DNA of 64,000 nt from Actinomycetospora chibensis (GCF_028737215.1 NZ_JAQZAM010000007.1:227139-291138), one strand, 5' to 3'; positions 52,241 through 61,053 are shown, counted from the stretch's first letter. The notes: generated by a model not told the origin, from the letters alone. Made by a program: numbers and translations.

Positions 52241-53464
52241 GTGCTCCAGGCCAGGGTCCCCGTCCGTCGGCGGGTGGGGCACCTGGCCCGCGCGACGGCC
52301 CCGTCCCTGCTCCTGGCGCTGATCCTGGCCGTGGTCTCGTGGCACACCGCGACGAACCTGGGCGGGATCGCGGGCGGCGTCGTCTACGCCACCGGGTGCG
52401 TCGTCGTGCTCGTCGTGGTCCTGCCCGTCGCGACGCGGGCCGTCTCGCGGGGCCCCGCGTGGGTGCTGCCGACCCTGGTGGCGGTCGTCGTCGCCGTCCT
52501 CGTCGCGCTCTTCGTCCTCGGCTTCCCCGCGGCGTACGGGCACGCGATGGGGGTGGGCAGCGACCGTTCCGACGCCCTCGACGTCGCGCTGGCCCGGCTC
52601 GCCGACGGCCGGTACCCCTACGAGGGGGTGACCTACCTCGGCAACCCGATCACCCCGCTGCCCGGGGCGCTGCTCATGGCCGCCCCGTTCGCGTGGCTCA
52701 CCGGCGACGCGGCGTGGCAGAACGTCGCCGGGCTGTTGCTCCTGCTGCCCCTGCTCCACCGTGGCTCGTGGCGCCGCGCCGAGCCGACCCTGCTGTGGGC
52801 GTGCGCGGCCCTCGGCGGGCTGGAGGTCGTGCGGGAGTTCGTGGTCGGCGACGATCTCGTGACCGGCGCGGTGCCCGCGGTCGCGGCGGCCGCGTGGACC
52901 CTCGCCCTCGCCCGGGGCACGTCGATCGGGGCACTGGTGGCGGCGGGGACGGCGCTGGGGATCGCGACCTGCACCCGCCCGCACCTGGCCCTGGTCGTCA
53001 TGGTGGTGGCCGGGGCGGTGGGGGCGGTCGTGGGGTGGCGCCGGGCCGTGCTCGTGGGCACGACGGCGAGCGCGGTGTGGGCGCTGCTGATCCTCCCGTT
53101 CCTGGCCGGCGGGTCGGCGCGGTTCTCGCCGTGGCATGTCGCGGCGAAGGTCACCGGGGACCGCGGGCTCACCGCCGGGATCGTCGTCGTCGGGCTGGTG
53201 GCGGCGGCGCTGCTGGTGGCCGCCCTCCTGCTGGTCCGGCCGTCCTCGCCGAGCGCCGTGGGCTGGTTCTGCGCCGCCGTGCTGGTCGCCCCGTCGGTGC
53301 TGTCGCTGGCCCGGCGGCTCGCGGGCGGACCGGCCGCGGAGCTCGACCTGACGCTGGGGGCCGCGGCGGTGCCGTTCGCCCTGTGGGCGGTGAGCGCCCG
53401 TCGACCGGCCCCGGACACCGCGCCCGACCCGTCGGCGGTCCGGCCCCTCGTCGCGACGTCATGA
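52241..53464 (+). CDS. GT-C-like polytopic membrane protein
   Basis: 407-residue protein with about ten transmembrane helices. A loop after the early helices holds the LARLADGRYPYEGVTYLGNP-type segment seen in polyprenol-phosphate-sugar-dependent glycosyltransferases (GT87 style), where an acidic residue acts. No soluble domain. Assignment to a precise family is not safe. GTG 52241; the next gene overlaps its stop, so the pair is coupled. Confidence 0.65.
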   Translation: MLQARVPVRRRVGHLARATAPSLLLALILAVVSWHTATNLGGIAGGVVYATGCVVVLVVVLPVATRAVSRGPAWVLPTLVAVVVAVLVALFVLGFPAAYGHAMGVGSDRSDALDVALARLADGRYPYEGVTYLGNPITPLPGALLMAAPFAWLTGDAAWQNVAGLLLLLPLLHRGSWRRAEPTLLWACAALGGLEVVREFVVGDDLVTGAVPAVAAAAWTLALARGTSIGALVAAGTALGIATCTRPHLALVVMVVAGAVGAVVGWRRAVLVGTTASAVWALLILPFLAGGSARFSPWHVAAKVTGDRGLTAGIVVVGLVAAALLVAALLLVRPSSPSAVGWFCAAVLVAPSVLSLARRLAGGPAAELDLTLGAAAVPFALWAVSARRPAPDTAPDPSAVRPLVATS

Positions 53465-54945
53465 GGGGCGGGGTCCTGCGTTACGGGACGCGGCGGATCG
53501 CGCTCGGCCTCGGTGCGGGTGTCGCCGCGGCGTCGCTGGTCGTCCTGACCCTCGGGCTCCCGGCGGGCCGGACGTTCGGCGTGGAGGACAACGGCGACGG
53601 CTTCCGGCTCTTCTGCGGCCTCGGGATGGTCCCGCGCACCGTGGACCGGATCGCGGCCTGGAAGGGCGGTGTCGTCACCGACTTCGCCGTGGTGGCGAGC
53701 CCGACGTGCGGCATGTCGACGCCGTCGTCGGCCGCGCTCGTGCTCCGCGCCGCGATGCTCGGCGGCGACGGCTCGGTGGCGCTGTCGACCGTGGGCTGGT
53801 GGTACGCGGCGCTCGTCGGGATGGTCGTGGCGACGGCGGCCTGGGCGGCCTCGGCATCGGGTCCGGGGCGCGCGGCGGTGCTGATCGTCCCCGTCGCCCC
53901 GCTGGCCCTCCCGGCGTTCACGCGGTTCTTCGTCTCCACCTACGGCGAGCCCGCCGGGCTGCTCGGTGCCCTCGCGGTGGCGTGCGGGATCGCCGCGCTG
54001 CTGGTCACCCGCCCCGGGCAGCGGGCGTCCCGCGCCGTCGCGCTGACCCTGACCGCCCTCGGCGGCGCGGTCGCCGCCACAGCGAAGGTGGGCTACCTCC
54101 CGGTCCTCGTCGCGGCGGTGGTCGCGTGCGCGGTGGTGACCGTGGGGCACCGACGGCGGCTCGGCCCCGCGCTCGCGGTGGCCACGATCCTCGCGGTCGC
54201 CGTGCCGGTGGGCGCCGCCGTCCACTTCCAGGACCGCGTCTACGGCGGCGCGAACGTCCACGACGTGGTGTTCACATTCGTGCTGCCCGAGCTCGGTCCC
54301 GACGGCCCCGCCGCGCTCGATCTGCCGCCGGAGGCCGCGGACGTGACAGGCGACGGGTTCTTCAACGGGCCGCCGCTCCCGACCGCGGACTGGTGGGTCC
54401 GGGCGATCGGCGAGGACGCCGACGCCACCCGCGCCGCCGCCCACGGGGCGCTCGTCCGTCACCCGGGCGCGCTGCTGCGGGGGCTCGGGGTGGGGCTGCA
54501 GGCCACGACCCGCGCGGACCTGCCCTACCTCGCCGCGGGCCCCGGCGATCTCGCGCGGCCCACCGGCGCCGGCGGCGACGCCGGCTGGTCCGGGTCCCGC
54601 GGGCCCGCCCTGCGCGAGGTCCTCGACGACACCTCGTGGCCGGCGTGGCTCCCGACGGCGCTCGTGCTGCTCGCCGTCGCCGCGGCCGGCAGCTCGGTCC
54701 GCTGGCGACACCGTGAACCCGCGGCTGCGCGCTGGTGCCTGGCCGCCGGCCTCGCCGCGGTCACCGCGCTGGGCCTCGTCGCGGCGGCGGTGCTCGGGGA
54801 CGGGTACTTCGAGGTGTTCAAGCACGTCTGGCTCGCGGCGTACCTGCTCGTCCTGAGCGGGCTGGGCCTGGTCGGGGCCGCCGGCGCCGTGGTGGGTCGC
54901 GCGCTGCGCGTGCGCTACGCCCGGCGGCCCGCGTCCTCGCTCTGA
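53461..54945 (+). CDS. Second GT-C-like polytopic membrane protein
   Basis: 494-residue protein with about ten transmembrane helices. The first external loop has GVEDNGDGFRLFCGLGM, like the D-N-G-D motif of WsfD-type or other uncharacterised envelope glycosyltransferases. A large loop lies at about 255-385. ATG 53461 overlaps the previous stop (ATGA). Likely works with its neighbour in envelope glycan synthesis; inference only. Confidence 0.65.
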   Translation: MRGGVLRYGTRRIALGLGAGVAAASLVVLTLGLPAGRTFGVEDNGDGFRLFCGLGMVPRTVDRIAAWKGGVVTDFAVVASPTCGMSTPSSAALVLRAAMLGGDGSVALSTVGWWYAALVGMVVATAAWAASASGPGRAAVLIVPVAPLALPAFTRFFVSTYGEPAGLLGALAVACGIAALLVTRPGQRASRAVALTLTALGGAVAATAKVGYLPVLVAAVVACAVVTVGHRRRLGPALAVATILAVAVPVGAAVHFQDRVYGGANVHDVVFTFVLPELGPDGPAALDLPPEAADVTGDGFFNGPPLPTADWWVRAIGEDADATRAAAHGALVRHPGALLRGLGVGLQATTRADLPYLAAGPGDLARPTGAGGDAGWSGSRGPALREVLDDTSWPAWLPTALVLLAVAAAGSSVRWRHREPAAARWCLAAGLAAVTALGLVAAAVLGDGYFEVFKHVWLAAYLLVLSGLGLVGAAGAVVGRALRVRYARRPASSL

Positions 54946-54961
54946 GCGGCGGGCGCGGTCT

Positions 54962-55321
54962 TCACGTGTAGTACGGCTTGTGCGGGATGGCCGCGTCGTT
55001 GGTCTGCTGCTCGAAGTCGACCCAGATCGCCCCGTCCTCGATCTTGCACGCGTAGGTCGGGATCGGGTCGACGGCCGGGACGCCCGTGGGGACGCCGGTG
55101 TGCAGGTCGAACCGGGAGTTGTGGGCGGGGCAGATGAGGGAGTCGTCCTCCTGCAGGTAGCCCTCGTTGAGCGGCTGCTGCTGGTGGGTGCAGGTGTTGT
55201 GCACGGCCACCGCTTCGTCCTCGTAGAGCCGGACGACGCAGATGGGCTGGCCGCCCATCTGGACGACCATCATGTCGCCCTCGTCGAGCTGGTCGTCGTC
55301 CGCTACTGCTTCCCAGGCCAT
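54962..55321 (-). CDS. Small Rieske [2Fe-2S] protein
   Basis: 119-residue soluble ferredoxin of the Rieske type. Cluster ligands: C44-T-H46 and C64-P-A-H67 (CPAHNSRFDL). No membrane anchor. It lies 11 bases downstream of a second Rieske gene in the same direction, with GAGAGGA before ATG 55321. An electron carrier for a membrane or oxygenase partner; the partner is not evident. Confidence 0.9.
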   Translation of the reverse strand: MAWEAVADDDQLDEGDMMVVQMGGQPICVVRLYEDEAVAVHNTCTHQQQPLNEGYLQEDDSLICPAHNSRFDLHTGVPTGVPAVDPIPTYACKIEDGAIWVDFEQQTNDAAIPHKPYYT

Positions 55322-55332
55322 GGTGGTTCCTC

Positions 55333-56262
55333 TCAGTTCGCCGGACGCCGGGAACGCGGCGCCGGGGCGGAGCCGCGGACCTCGATCCAGCCCTTGCGCA
55401 CGCGCGCGGGCAGGACGGGCTGGGGGTGGTGGGCCGGTCCGCGCACGATCCGGCCGTCGCGGAGGTCGAACACCGAGAAGTGCAGCGGGCAGGTGACGGT
55501 GCAGTCGTCGGTCTCGCCGCGGTGCAGCAGCGCACCCGCGTGGCTGCACACGTCGTCGATCGCGTGCACCTCGCCGTCGCGCCGCGCGAGGAGCACGTGC
55601 CGGCCCTCGACCTCGACGCCGGTCACGCCGCCCGCGGGCAGGTCCTCCTCGGCGACCGCCCTGACCCAGCGGGTCGGTCCGGTCGTCGTGGCGACGCGGT
55701 TGACCATCACGGCCCGGCCCTGGACGAGGTGGCCCCCGATGTAGGCGGCCACCACCGTGACGCCGAGGCTGGCGGCGCCGAGGGCGCGGCCGGTCGGCCG
55801 GCGGCCGGAGAGCCGGGCGGCGAGCGACGCGCCCTGCAGGCTGACGCCCGCCACGTTGAGGAGGCCGTGGAACAGCCCGACGCGACGGTCCTCGCCGTCG
55901 CTGACGCTCCAGTCGACCCACCCGGTGGCGGCGGTCGCGGCGGCGGCCGCGAGCCCGGCGGCGCTGAGCGTCGACGACGGGTCGAGCCGGCGACCACCCG
56001 GCGCCACGTCCTGGCCTGCCGTGTCGAGCAGCACGGAGGCGGACCAGAAGCCGATCGGGAGGTCGCTGAGCGCGGGGTGCAGCGAGTGCCCGAGCCAGCG
56101 CCCGCCGTGCATCAGCTCGAGGACGGGGTTGCTGCGGAAGCGGTCGTAGACGGGGTCGACGACGGCGGTGGCGCGGTCGTTGACCTTCTGCAGCCACGGC
56201 CACCGGGTGATCTCGGCCAGGGCGCGCTGGTGCCACGCCGTCGCCGCACCGGAATCCGCCAT
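55333..56262 (-). CDS. DUF2231 membrane domain fused to a Rieske [2Fe-2S] domain
   Basis: 309-residue protein. N-terminal half: DUF2231 with GHSLHPALSDLPIGFWSAS and four transmembrane helices (about 75-190). C-terminal third: a Rieske domain with CSHAG and CPLHFSVFDL ligands. The DUF2231 histidines may bind haem; if so, the fusion links a membrane redox centre to an iron-sulfur centre. ATG 56262 with GGGAGCGACGG upstream; an ATG 24 codons earlier is less likely. Cotranscribed with the small Rieske gene. Confidence 0.85.
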   Translation of the reverse strand: MADSGAATAWHQRALAEITRWPWLQKVNDRATAVVDPVYDRFRSNPVLELMHGGRWLGHSLHPALSDLPIGFWSASVLLDTAGQDVAPGGRRLDPSSTLSAAGLAAAAATAATGWVDWSVSDGEDRRVGLFHGLLNVAGVSLQGASLAARLSGRRPTGRALGAASLGVTVVAAYIGGHLVQGRAVMVNRVATTTGPTRWVRAVAEEDLPAGGVTGVEVEGRHVLLARRDGEVHAIDDVCSHAGALLHRGETDDCTVTCPLHFSVFDLRDGRIVRGPAHHPQPVLPARVRKGWIEVRGSAPAPRSRRPAN

Positions 56263-56344
56263 CCGTCGCTCCCGGTACTCGGTGTCGATCTCGCCGTCGC
56301 GACGATCGTCGCACCCTGATGTGATCCACACCATAGCCGCGCCG

Positions 56345-56803
56345 TCAGAGGATCTTCTCGCCGAAGAACACCGCGATGTGGTTGCCGTTGTACGCCGGGA
56401 TGGCGTGGTACCCGGCGGCGGCGAAGAGCGCGCGGCTGTGCCGTTGCTCCGGGCCGGCGTCGAGCCGTACGCGGGCGTAGCCGAGCTCCCGCGCCGCGTC
56501 CTCCAGCGCCGCCAGCAGCTCCCGGCCCACCCCGCGCGACCGGGCGCCGGGCGCGACGTACATCCGCTTGATCTCGGCGACGTCCGGCCCCAGCGCGCGC
56601 ACCCCGCCGATCGCGACGGGCTCCCCGTCGTCGTACCCGACGAGGAAGCGGCCCCGGGGCGGCGCCATCTCCTCCGGCGTCGTCACCGACCCCGGGCGCG
56701 CGGAGCGCCCGGGGTACTGGGTGTCGAGCAGGGCGTTGAGCTCGGCGAGCAGCTCACGTCCCGGGGAGCGGTCCGAGCGCCCGGCCCGGAACTCCAGGGA
56801 CAC
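56345..56803 (-). CDS. GNAT family N-acetyltransferase
   Basis: 152-residue acetyltransferase with the acetyl-CoA loop VAPGARSRGVGRELL (about 83-97), IKRMYV before it and AAGYHAIPAYNGN after. Substrate unknown. GTG 56803 lies three bases beyond the stop of the upstream MetE-like gene, so they share a transcript. Confidence 0.85.
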   Translation of the reverse strand: MSLEFRAGRSDRSPGRELLAELNALLDTQYPGRSARPGSVTTPEEMAPPRGRFLVGYDDGEPVAIGGVRALGPDVAEIKRMYVAPGARSRGVGRELLAALEDAARELGYARVRLDAGPEQRHSRALFAAAGYHAIPAYNGNHIAVFFGEKIL

Positions 56804-56806
56804 GGC

Positions 56807-57979
56807 TCAGGAGACCCCGAGCTTCTCGGCGGCCCTCCGCGTGCCCTCCACGCGATTGGTGATCTTCTGGAACGCCACGTCCCGGGCGTAGTCCGGCGAC
56901 CCGTGGTTCGGCTTCTCGTCGATCGAGAACGGCGAGAAGCCGCAGTCGTCGGTGGACCCGAGCTGCTCGGCGGGGATGAAGTCCGCGGCCCGGACGAGCC
57001 GGCCGGCCACCTCGTCGGCGCTCTCCACCCGCGGGTTGCCCGGGTTGATCACCCCGATGTACGCCATCTGCGTCACGCCGTCGGCGTCGGTGCGCAGGTT
57101 CTTCCCGATCGAGGAGTACACCGGGTCCTTCTCCCGCTCGCTCGCGAGCTGGATGAGGAAGTAGCCGGCGTTGATCGTGAACATCTCGGGCAGCAGGTTG
57201 TTGTAGGGCACGTCGGCGGAGTGCACCGAGTCGCGGTCGCCGCCGGGGCAGGTGTGGATGCCGATGGACTTCCGCTCCTCGGCGCTGAACCGCGCCATGA
57301 CGCGGTTGTTCAGCTCGATGAAGTGCGGGAGCAGCCCGGCCCCGGTCCAGGGGTTGCGCGGGTCCTCGCGGGTGGCGAGCCGGCCCTCGGTGAAGTCGAC
57401 CGACACGCGGGCCGCGCCGGCGGCGAAGGCCTGGCGGATGTCCTTCTCGCACTCGTCGATGAGCTTGGCCTCGAAGTCCTCGCGGCTGTAGCCCTCCACC
57501 GGCTCCGTGAGCGGGTAGAGCAGCGCGAGCATCGACGGCGCGATCACCGCCTGCTTCATCGGCGTCCTCGTCTTGCCGATCGACTTCTTCAGCGAGTCCG
57601 CCGCGTAGTTCTGGTACTCGAACGGGCCCTTCACCAGCTTGGGCAGCTGCCGGCCGTGGCCGTCGGCGAAGATCGCGAAGAACTGGCCGCCCGGTGCGAG
57701 GGACGGCGCCAGGCCGGTGCCCGCCAGCGTGTCGGTGATCGGGTAGGTGGCGAACGAGGACCAGCGCTGCTCGCCGTCGGAGATGATCGGCGCGCCGGTC
57801 GCCTCGAAGCGGTCGATGGTGTCCTGGACCGCGGCCTCCTGCTCGCTCTCGAGGGCCGACTTGTCGATCTTCCCCTCGTCGTACGCGGCGTAGGCGTCCT
57901 GGAGCTTCTGCGGCCGGGGCATCGAGCCCACGGGTTCGGTGGGGATGCCGGTGGCGGTGCGGGGGTCGTAGGTGGCCAT
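56807..57979 (-). CDS. MetE C-terminal-domain-like methyltransferase
   Basis: 390-residue TIM-barrel protein of the cobalamin-independent methionine synthase C-terminal family, about half the length of MetE. Zinc ligands: H242 and C244 (HTCPGGD), and C346 (DDCGFSP). The N-terminal half of MetE is absent, as in the core-MetE or epoxyalkane-CoM-type relatives; an authentic methionine role is unproven. ATG 57979 gives the best start. Confidence 0.8.
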   Translation of the reverse strand: MATYDPRTATGIPTEPVGSMPRPQKLQDAYAAYDEGKIDKSALESEQEAAVQDTIDRFEATGAPIISDGEQRWSSFATYPITDTLAGTGLAPSLAPGGQFFAIFADGHGRQLPKLVKGPFEYQNYAADSLKKSIGKTRTPMKQAVIAPSMLALLYPLTEPVEGYSREDFEAKLIDECEKDIRQAFAAGAARVSVDFTEGRLATREDPRNPWTGAGLLPHFIELNNRVMARFSAEERKSIGIHTCPGGDRDSVHSADVPYNNLLPEMFTINAGYFLIQLASEREKDPVYSSIGKNLRTDADGVTQMAYIGVINPGNPRVESADEVAGRLVRAADFIPAEQLGSTDDCGFSPFSIDEKPNHGSPDYARDVAFQKITNRVEGTRRAAEKLGVS

Positions 57980-58085
57980 GGTGACTGGCTCCGAATCTCG
58001 GGTGAATCGGGCGAACACCCGGGACCCGACGCTATGGTGTGAGCGAGATCACGTCAATTTCCCTGGCGCTCGGCCCCGTCCTCGG

Positions 58086-58802
58086 TCAATCCGCCGGACG
58101 CCCCAGCAGCGGGCGGACGAGCGCGCGGATCGCGGGGGAGGGCGGCAGACCGAGCTCGGCGCGCAGCAGCCCCCGGAAGGTCTGGTACTGGGTGAGGGCC
58201 TCCGCGCTGTTGCCCTCGGCGAGGTGCACCTCGATGACACGGCGGTGGGCGCTCTCGCGCAGCGGCTCCTGCGCCACCGCCTCGAGCCCGGCGCGCAGGG
58301 CGTCGGCGAACCGGCCGGCGCCGCACGCCCGCGCGCAGCGGTCCTCGAGCGCGTGCAGGCGCAGCTGGCGGTGACGCTCCCGCTCGACCAGCACCCAGTC
58401 GTCGCACCACCCGGGCAGGAGCTCGCCGCGCGGCATCGGGGCGTCGACCATGCCGTCGTCGTCGGCCGGGACGTCGTCGTCGAGGGCGTAGAGGTCCACG
58501 CCGGCGTCCCGGTGCAGCGACACGTTCGTCGCGTCGGCCTCGACGAGCGCGGCGCGCTGGGGGGCGGGGACCTTCCACAGCGTCGAGCGCAGCCGGGTCA
58601 GGGCCTGCCGGTCGGTGACGTCCGGCCACAGGGTGCCGGCGAGCTGGTGCCGGCGGACGGGACGGCGGGCGAGGGCCAGGAACGCCAGGACCCGCTCGGC
58701 GGTGGGGGTCAACCGCACGTCCTCGTCATCGACCCGGCACGCGAAGCGGCCGACGAGGTACAGGTGTGCCGTCCGATGCGGTATCGGCACGTCGAGCGTC
58801 AT
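58086..58802 (-). CDS. BTAD/SARP-type transcriptional regulator
   Basis: 238-residue regulator. Winged-helix OmpR-like DNA-binding domain (about 15-90, LTPTAERVLAFLALARRPV and WPDVTDRQALTRLRSTLWK) followed by a bacterial transcriptional activation domain (about 95-235, with EPLRESAHRRVIEVHL and YQTFRGLLRAELG). SARPs often activate antibiotic clusters, but none is present here. Divergent from the manganese catalase gene. Confidence 0.88.
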   Translation of the reverse strand: MTLDVPIPHRTAHLYLVGRFACRVDDEDVRLTPTAERVLAFLALARRPVRRHQLAGTLWPDVTDRQALTRLRSTLWKVPAPQRAALVEADATNVSLHRDAGVDLYALDDDVPADDDGMVDAPMPRGELLPGWCDDWVLVERERHRQLRLHALEDRCARACGAGRFADALRAGLEAVAQEPLRESAHRRVIEVHLAEGNSAEALTQYQTFRGLLRAELGLPPSPAIRALVRPLLGRPAD

Positions 58803-59135
58803 TCGCCGCCGTTCCCGTCGGACCTTCCACGTCGGGTCCGGCTGTTCGAGGAAATGGCCGGCCCGCACGGGACCGGGGAGGGCGGCGCGACTGACGGCCT
58901 CAACGCGCTCGGCTCACGGTAGGGACACCGCACCCGACCGGCGACTCGGACGGACGTCCCGGGGCGGGCAGAGATCGGGTGCCCACCGGAGACGCGATCG
59001 AGACACCGGAGAGACGGCGGACCGACGCGGCGGGCACGCGGCGGGGACGGTCCCGGCGACGGCGAGGGTCACGACCGGGGGACGGGGGTCTGGCGAGGGT
59101 GGGGCACGCACCGATCGACCCTCGAGAGGATCCAC
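58803..59135. other. Divergent region between regulator and catalase genes
   Basis: 333 bases with no credible coding frame. A direct repeat ACACCGGAGA lies near 59001; GAGAGGA at 59125-59131 is the catalase ribosome site. The region would hold both promoters and any binding site of the regulator. Confidence 0.4.
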
Positions 59136-60083
59136 GTGTTCTTCCATGTGCAGCGCCTGATCAACGAGATCGTCCCGGACGAGCCGGACCCGGCGGCCGC
59201 GAACGCCCTGCAGGAAGGGCTGGGCGGTCAGTTCGGCGAGATGCGCACGATGATGCAGTACCTGTTCCAGAGCTTCAATTTCCGCGGGCCGACGGGCAAG
59301 CCGTTCCGCGACCTGCTCTACGGCGTGGGCACCGAGGAGATCGGTCACGTCGAGCTCATCGCCACGACGATCGCGCGTCTCGTCGACGGCTCGCCCCGCT
59401 ACCAGGGCAACCCCACCCACCTCGACGAGCCGGGCGAGGGCGGCGCGACGCCGCTGTCGGTGGCGCTCGGTGGCGGCAACATCCACCACTGGCTGGTCGG
59501 CGCCCAGGGCGCGCTGCCGGTGGACGCGCAGGGCGACCCGTGGACGGGCAAGTACGTCTACGACAGCGGCAACCTGCCGCTGAACCTTCTCTACAACCTC
59601 ATGCTCGAGTCGACCGGGCGCCTGCAGAAGTGCCGGCTCTACGAGATGACCGCCAACAAGACCGCGCGGTCGACGATCGCGTACCTGATCGTGCGCGACC
59701 AGGCCCACGAGAACGCCTACGCGAAGGCCCTCGAGGCGCTCGGCGTGGAGTGGAACAAGCTCCTGCCGATCCCGAAGACCAGCGCGGAGCGCTTCCCCGA
59801 GGTCAAGACGCTGCTGGACCAGGGCCTGCAGTCCAAGCAGTACACGTTCAACATCGACCAGCTCAACGAGGCGGCCAAGGTCTTCAACGGCCCCTCGCCG
59901 TCGAAGGACGGCACGGAGCTCTCCACCGAGCAGGCCCCGGAGGGCGCGCCCATGGAGATCGCGGTCGAGCGTCCGGAGGAGTTCGGGCCCGGGCTGGACA
60001 GCGAGCTCATGGAGCTCGTCCAGGCCACCGCGGACATGGAGATGTTCACCCCCGCCGGCCAGTACGGGCCGACCGGCAGCTGA
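59136..60083 (+). CDS. Manganese (non-haem) catalase
   Basis: 315-residue dimanganese enzyme that splits H2O2 to water and oxygen. Metal ligands: E35 (FGEMRTMMQY), E67/E68 and H71 (TEEIGHVE), and a second E/H set in RDQAHENAY near 187-195. A C-terminal extension wraps a neighbour in this family. GTG 59136 follows GAGAGGA. Probably under the divergent BTAD regulator's region. Confidence 0.92.
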   Translation: MFFHVQRLINEIVPDEPDPAAANALQEGLGGQFGEMRTMMQYLFQSFNFRGPTGKPFRDLLYGVGTEEIGHVELIATTIARLVDGSPRYQGNPTHLDEPGEGGATPLSVALGGGNIHHWLVGAQGALPVDAQGDPWTGKYVYDSGNLPLNLLYNLMLESTGRLQKCRLYEMTANKTARSTIAYLIVRDQAHENAYAKALEALGVEWNKLLPIPKTSAERFPEVKTLLDQGLQSKQYTFNIDQLNEAAKVFNGPSPSKDGTELSTEQAPEGAPMEIAVERPEEFGPGLDSELMELVQATADMEMFTPAGQYGPTGS

Positions 60084-60119
60084 TCAGCAGCGGACCGGCC
60101 GCCCTGCCCGGAGAGGTCG

Positions 60120-60218
60120 ATGACCGTCGCCACACCGCACGTGACGCCCGCCCCGGACGTCGGGACCCCGACCGCCGGCGCGGCCACCGGCCTCGTGCTC
60201 GTCTCGGGGTTCTCGTGA
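60120..60218 (+). CDS. Possible 32-residue leader peptide
   Basis: Short frame beginning MTVATPHVTPAPDVG and ending VLVSGFS. GGAGAGG lies a few bases before ATG 60120, and the stop overlaps the next GTG start (60215), a coupling arrangement. No known family. May be a real small protein or a translation-coupling leader. Confidence 0.45.
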   Translation: MTVATPHVTPAPDVGTPTAGAATGLVLVSGFS

Positions 60219-60448
60219 CCCCCGCGACGTCGGGGGAGTCGCCGGGCGTGTCCCCGGCCGTTCCGCCGGGCGCCGTGCTGATGGTGCGGGTCTGGTTCGA
60301 CGAGGGCGACCTGCGGGTGCGCCTCACCGCCACCGACGACCTCGAGGGCCCGGCGCACACCCTCGGTGTCGCCGGGGACGTGGACGGCGCGTGCGACCTC
60401 GTCCGGACGTGGCTGACGGCCGTCGCGGCGGGCGGGCGCGGAGCGTGA
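60215..60448 (+). CDS. Conserved-looking 77-residue hypothetical
   Basis: Small soluble protein; VRVWFDEGDLRVRLTAT gives a beta-hairpin-like pattern and the rest is helical. No catalytic motif. GTG 60215 overlaps the preceding short frame's stop. Follows the catalase by 130 bases. Confidence 0.6.
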   Translation: MTPATSGESPGVSPAVPPGAVLMVRVWFDEGDLRVRLTATDDLEGPAHTLGVAGDVDGACDLVRTWLTAVAAGGRGA

Positions 60449-60582
60449 TCCCGCCGGTCGGCGTTCTCCCAGCTCACGCGGGGTGCCGCCGCCACCGGGG
60501 GCGGGTGATGCCCGACTCGGCGTCAGGGGCACGGCAGGATGGGTACCGATATGCCATGACCGGCATGCCGGAGGAGGCGACG

Positions 60583-60975
60583 ATGCACACCGACGAGACG
60601 CGTACCGACGCCGAGGGTGGGACCACGATGGGCCACGACGCGACCGACGGCGGGACGACCACCGCCACGATGCCCGAGCTCGTGGGACTGCCGGCCGCCG
60701 AGGCCCACGACCGCGCCCTGGACGCCGGCGTGCTCGCCGTCGGCCGCAACGCGGTGCACACGGGCGCCGGGCGCGCCCACGTGGCCGATCAGGAGCCGGC
60801 GGCGGGCGAGGAGCTCGAGCGCGGCGCCGAGGTCGGCATCTGGATCGCGGGCGGCGCCGCACGGCCCGCCACGGGTCCCGACCCGGACGACGGCCCCGAG
60901 GGCGGTGGCGGTGGCGGCGGTGTCCGCCCCGAGCCGAGCCCCGTCGGACCCGCCGGAGGCGGATTCAACGGCTGA
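60583..60975 (+). CDS. PASTA-domain protein
   Basis: 130-residue soluble protein with one PASTA domain at about 30-88 (MPELVGLPAAEAHDRALDAG, DQEPAAGEELERGAEVGIW), a short polar lead and a Gly-rich tail (104-130). PASTA domains bind peptidoglycan stem peptides when outside the cell, but no signal peptide is seen here. GGAGGAGG precedes ATG 60583; upstream ATGs lack this. Confidence 0.75.
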   Translation: MHTDETRTDAEGGTTMGHDATDGGTTTATMPELVGLPAAEAHDRALDAGVLAVGRNAVHTGAGRAHVADQEPAAGEELERGAEVGIWIAGGAARPATGPDPDDGPEGGGGGGGVRPEPSPVGPAGGGFNG

Positions 60976-60978
60976 CCG

Positions 60979-61000
60979 AGGCCACGGGGCTCCGTGGCCT
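60979..61000. terminator. Hairpin after the PASTA gene
   Basis: AGGCCACGG (60979-60987) pairs perfectly with 60992-61000 across a 4-base loop, directly after the stop codon. Confidence 0.6.
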
Positions 61001-61033
61001 GCGATCGGATCGTGTACTTCTGAATGACCGCGA

Positions 61034-61053
61034 GGCTCCGCCCGTGCGGAGCC
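61034..61053. terminator. Second hairpin before the serine hydrolase gene
   Basis: GGCTCCGC (61034-61041) pairs with 61046-61053 around CCGT. It forms a tandem with the hairpin at 60979 and covers one possible GTG start (61044). Confidence 0.5.

Noticed and set aside
58086..58802. Marker of an antibiotic biosynthetic cluster
   Set aside because: No polyketide, peptide synthetase or other pathway gene accompanies the BTAD regulator.
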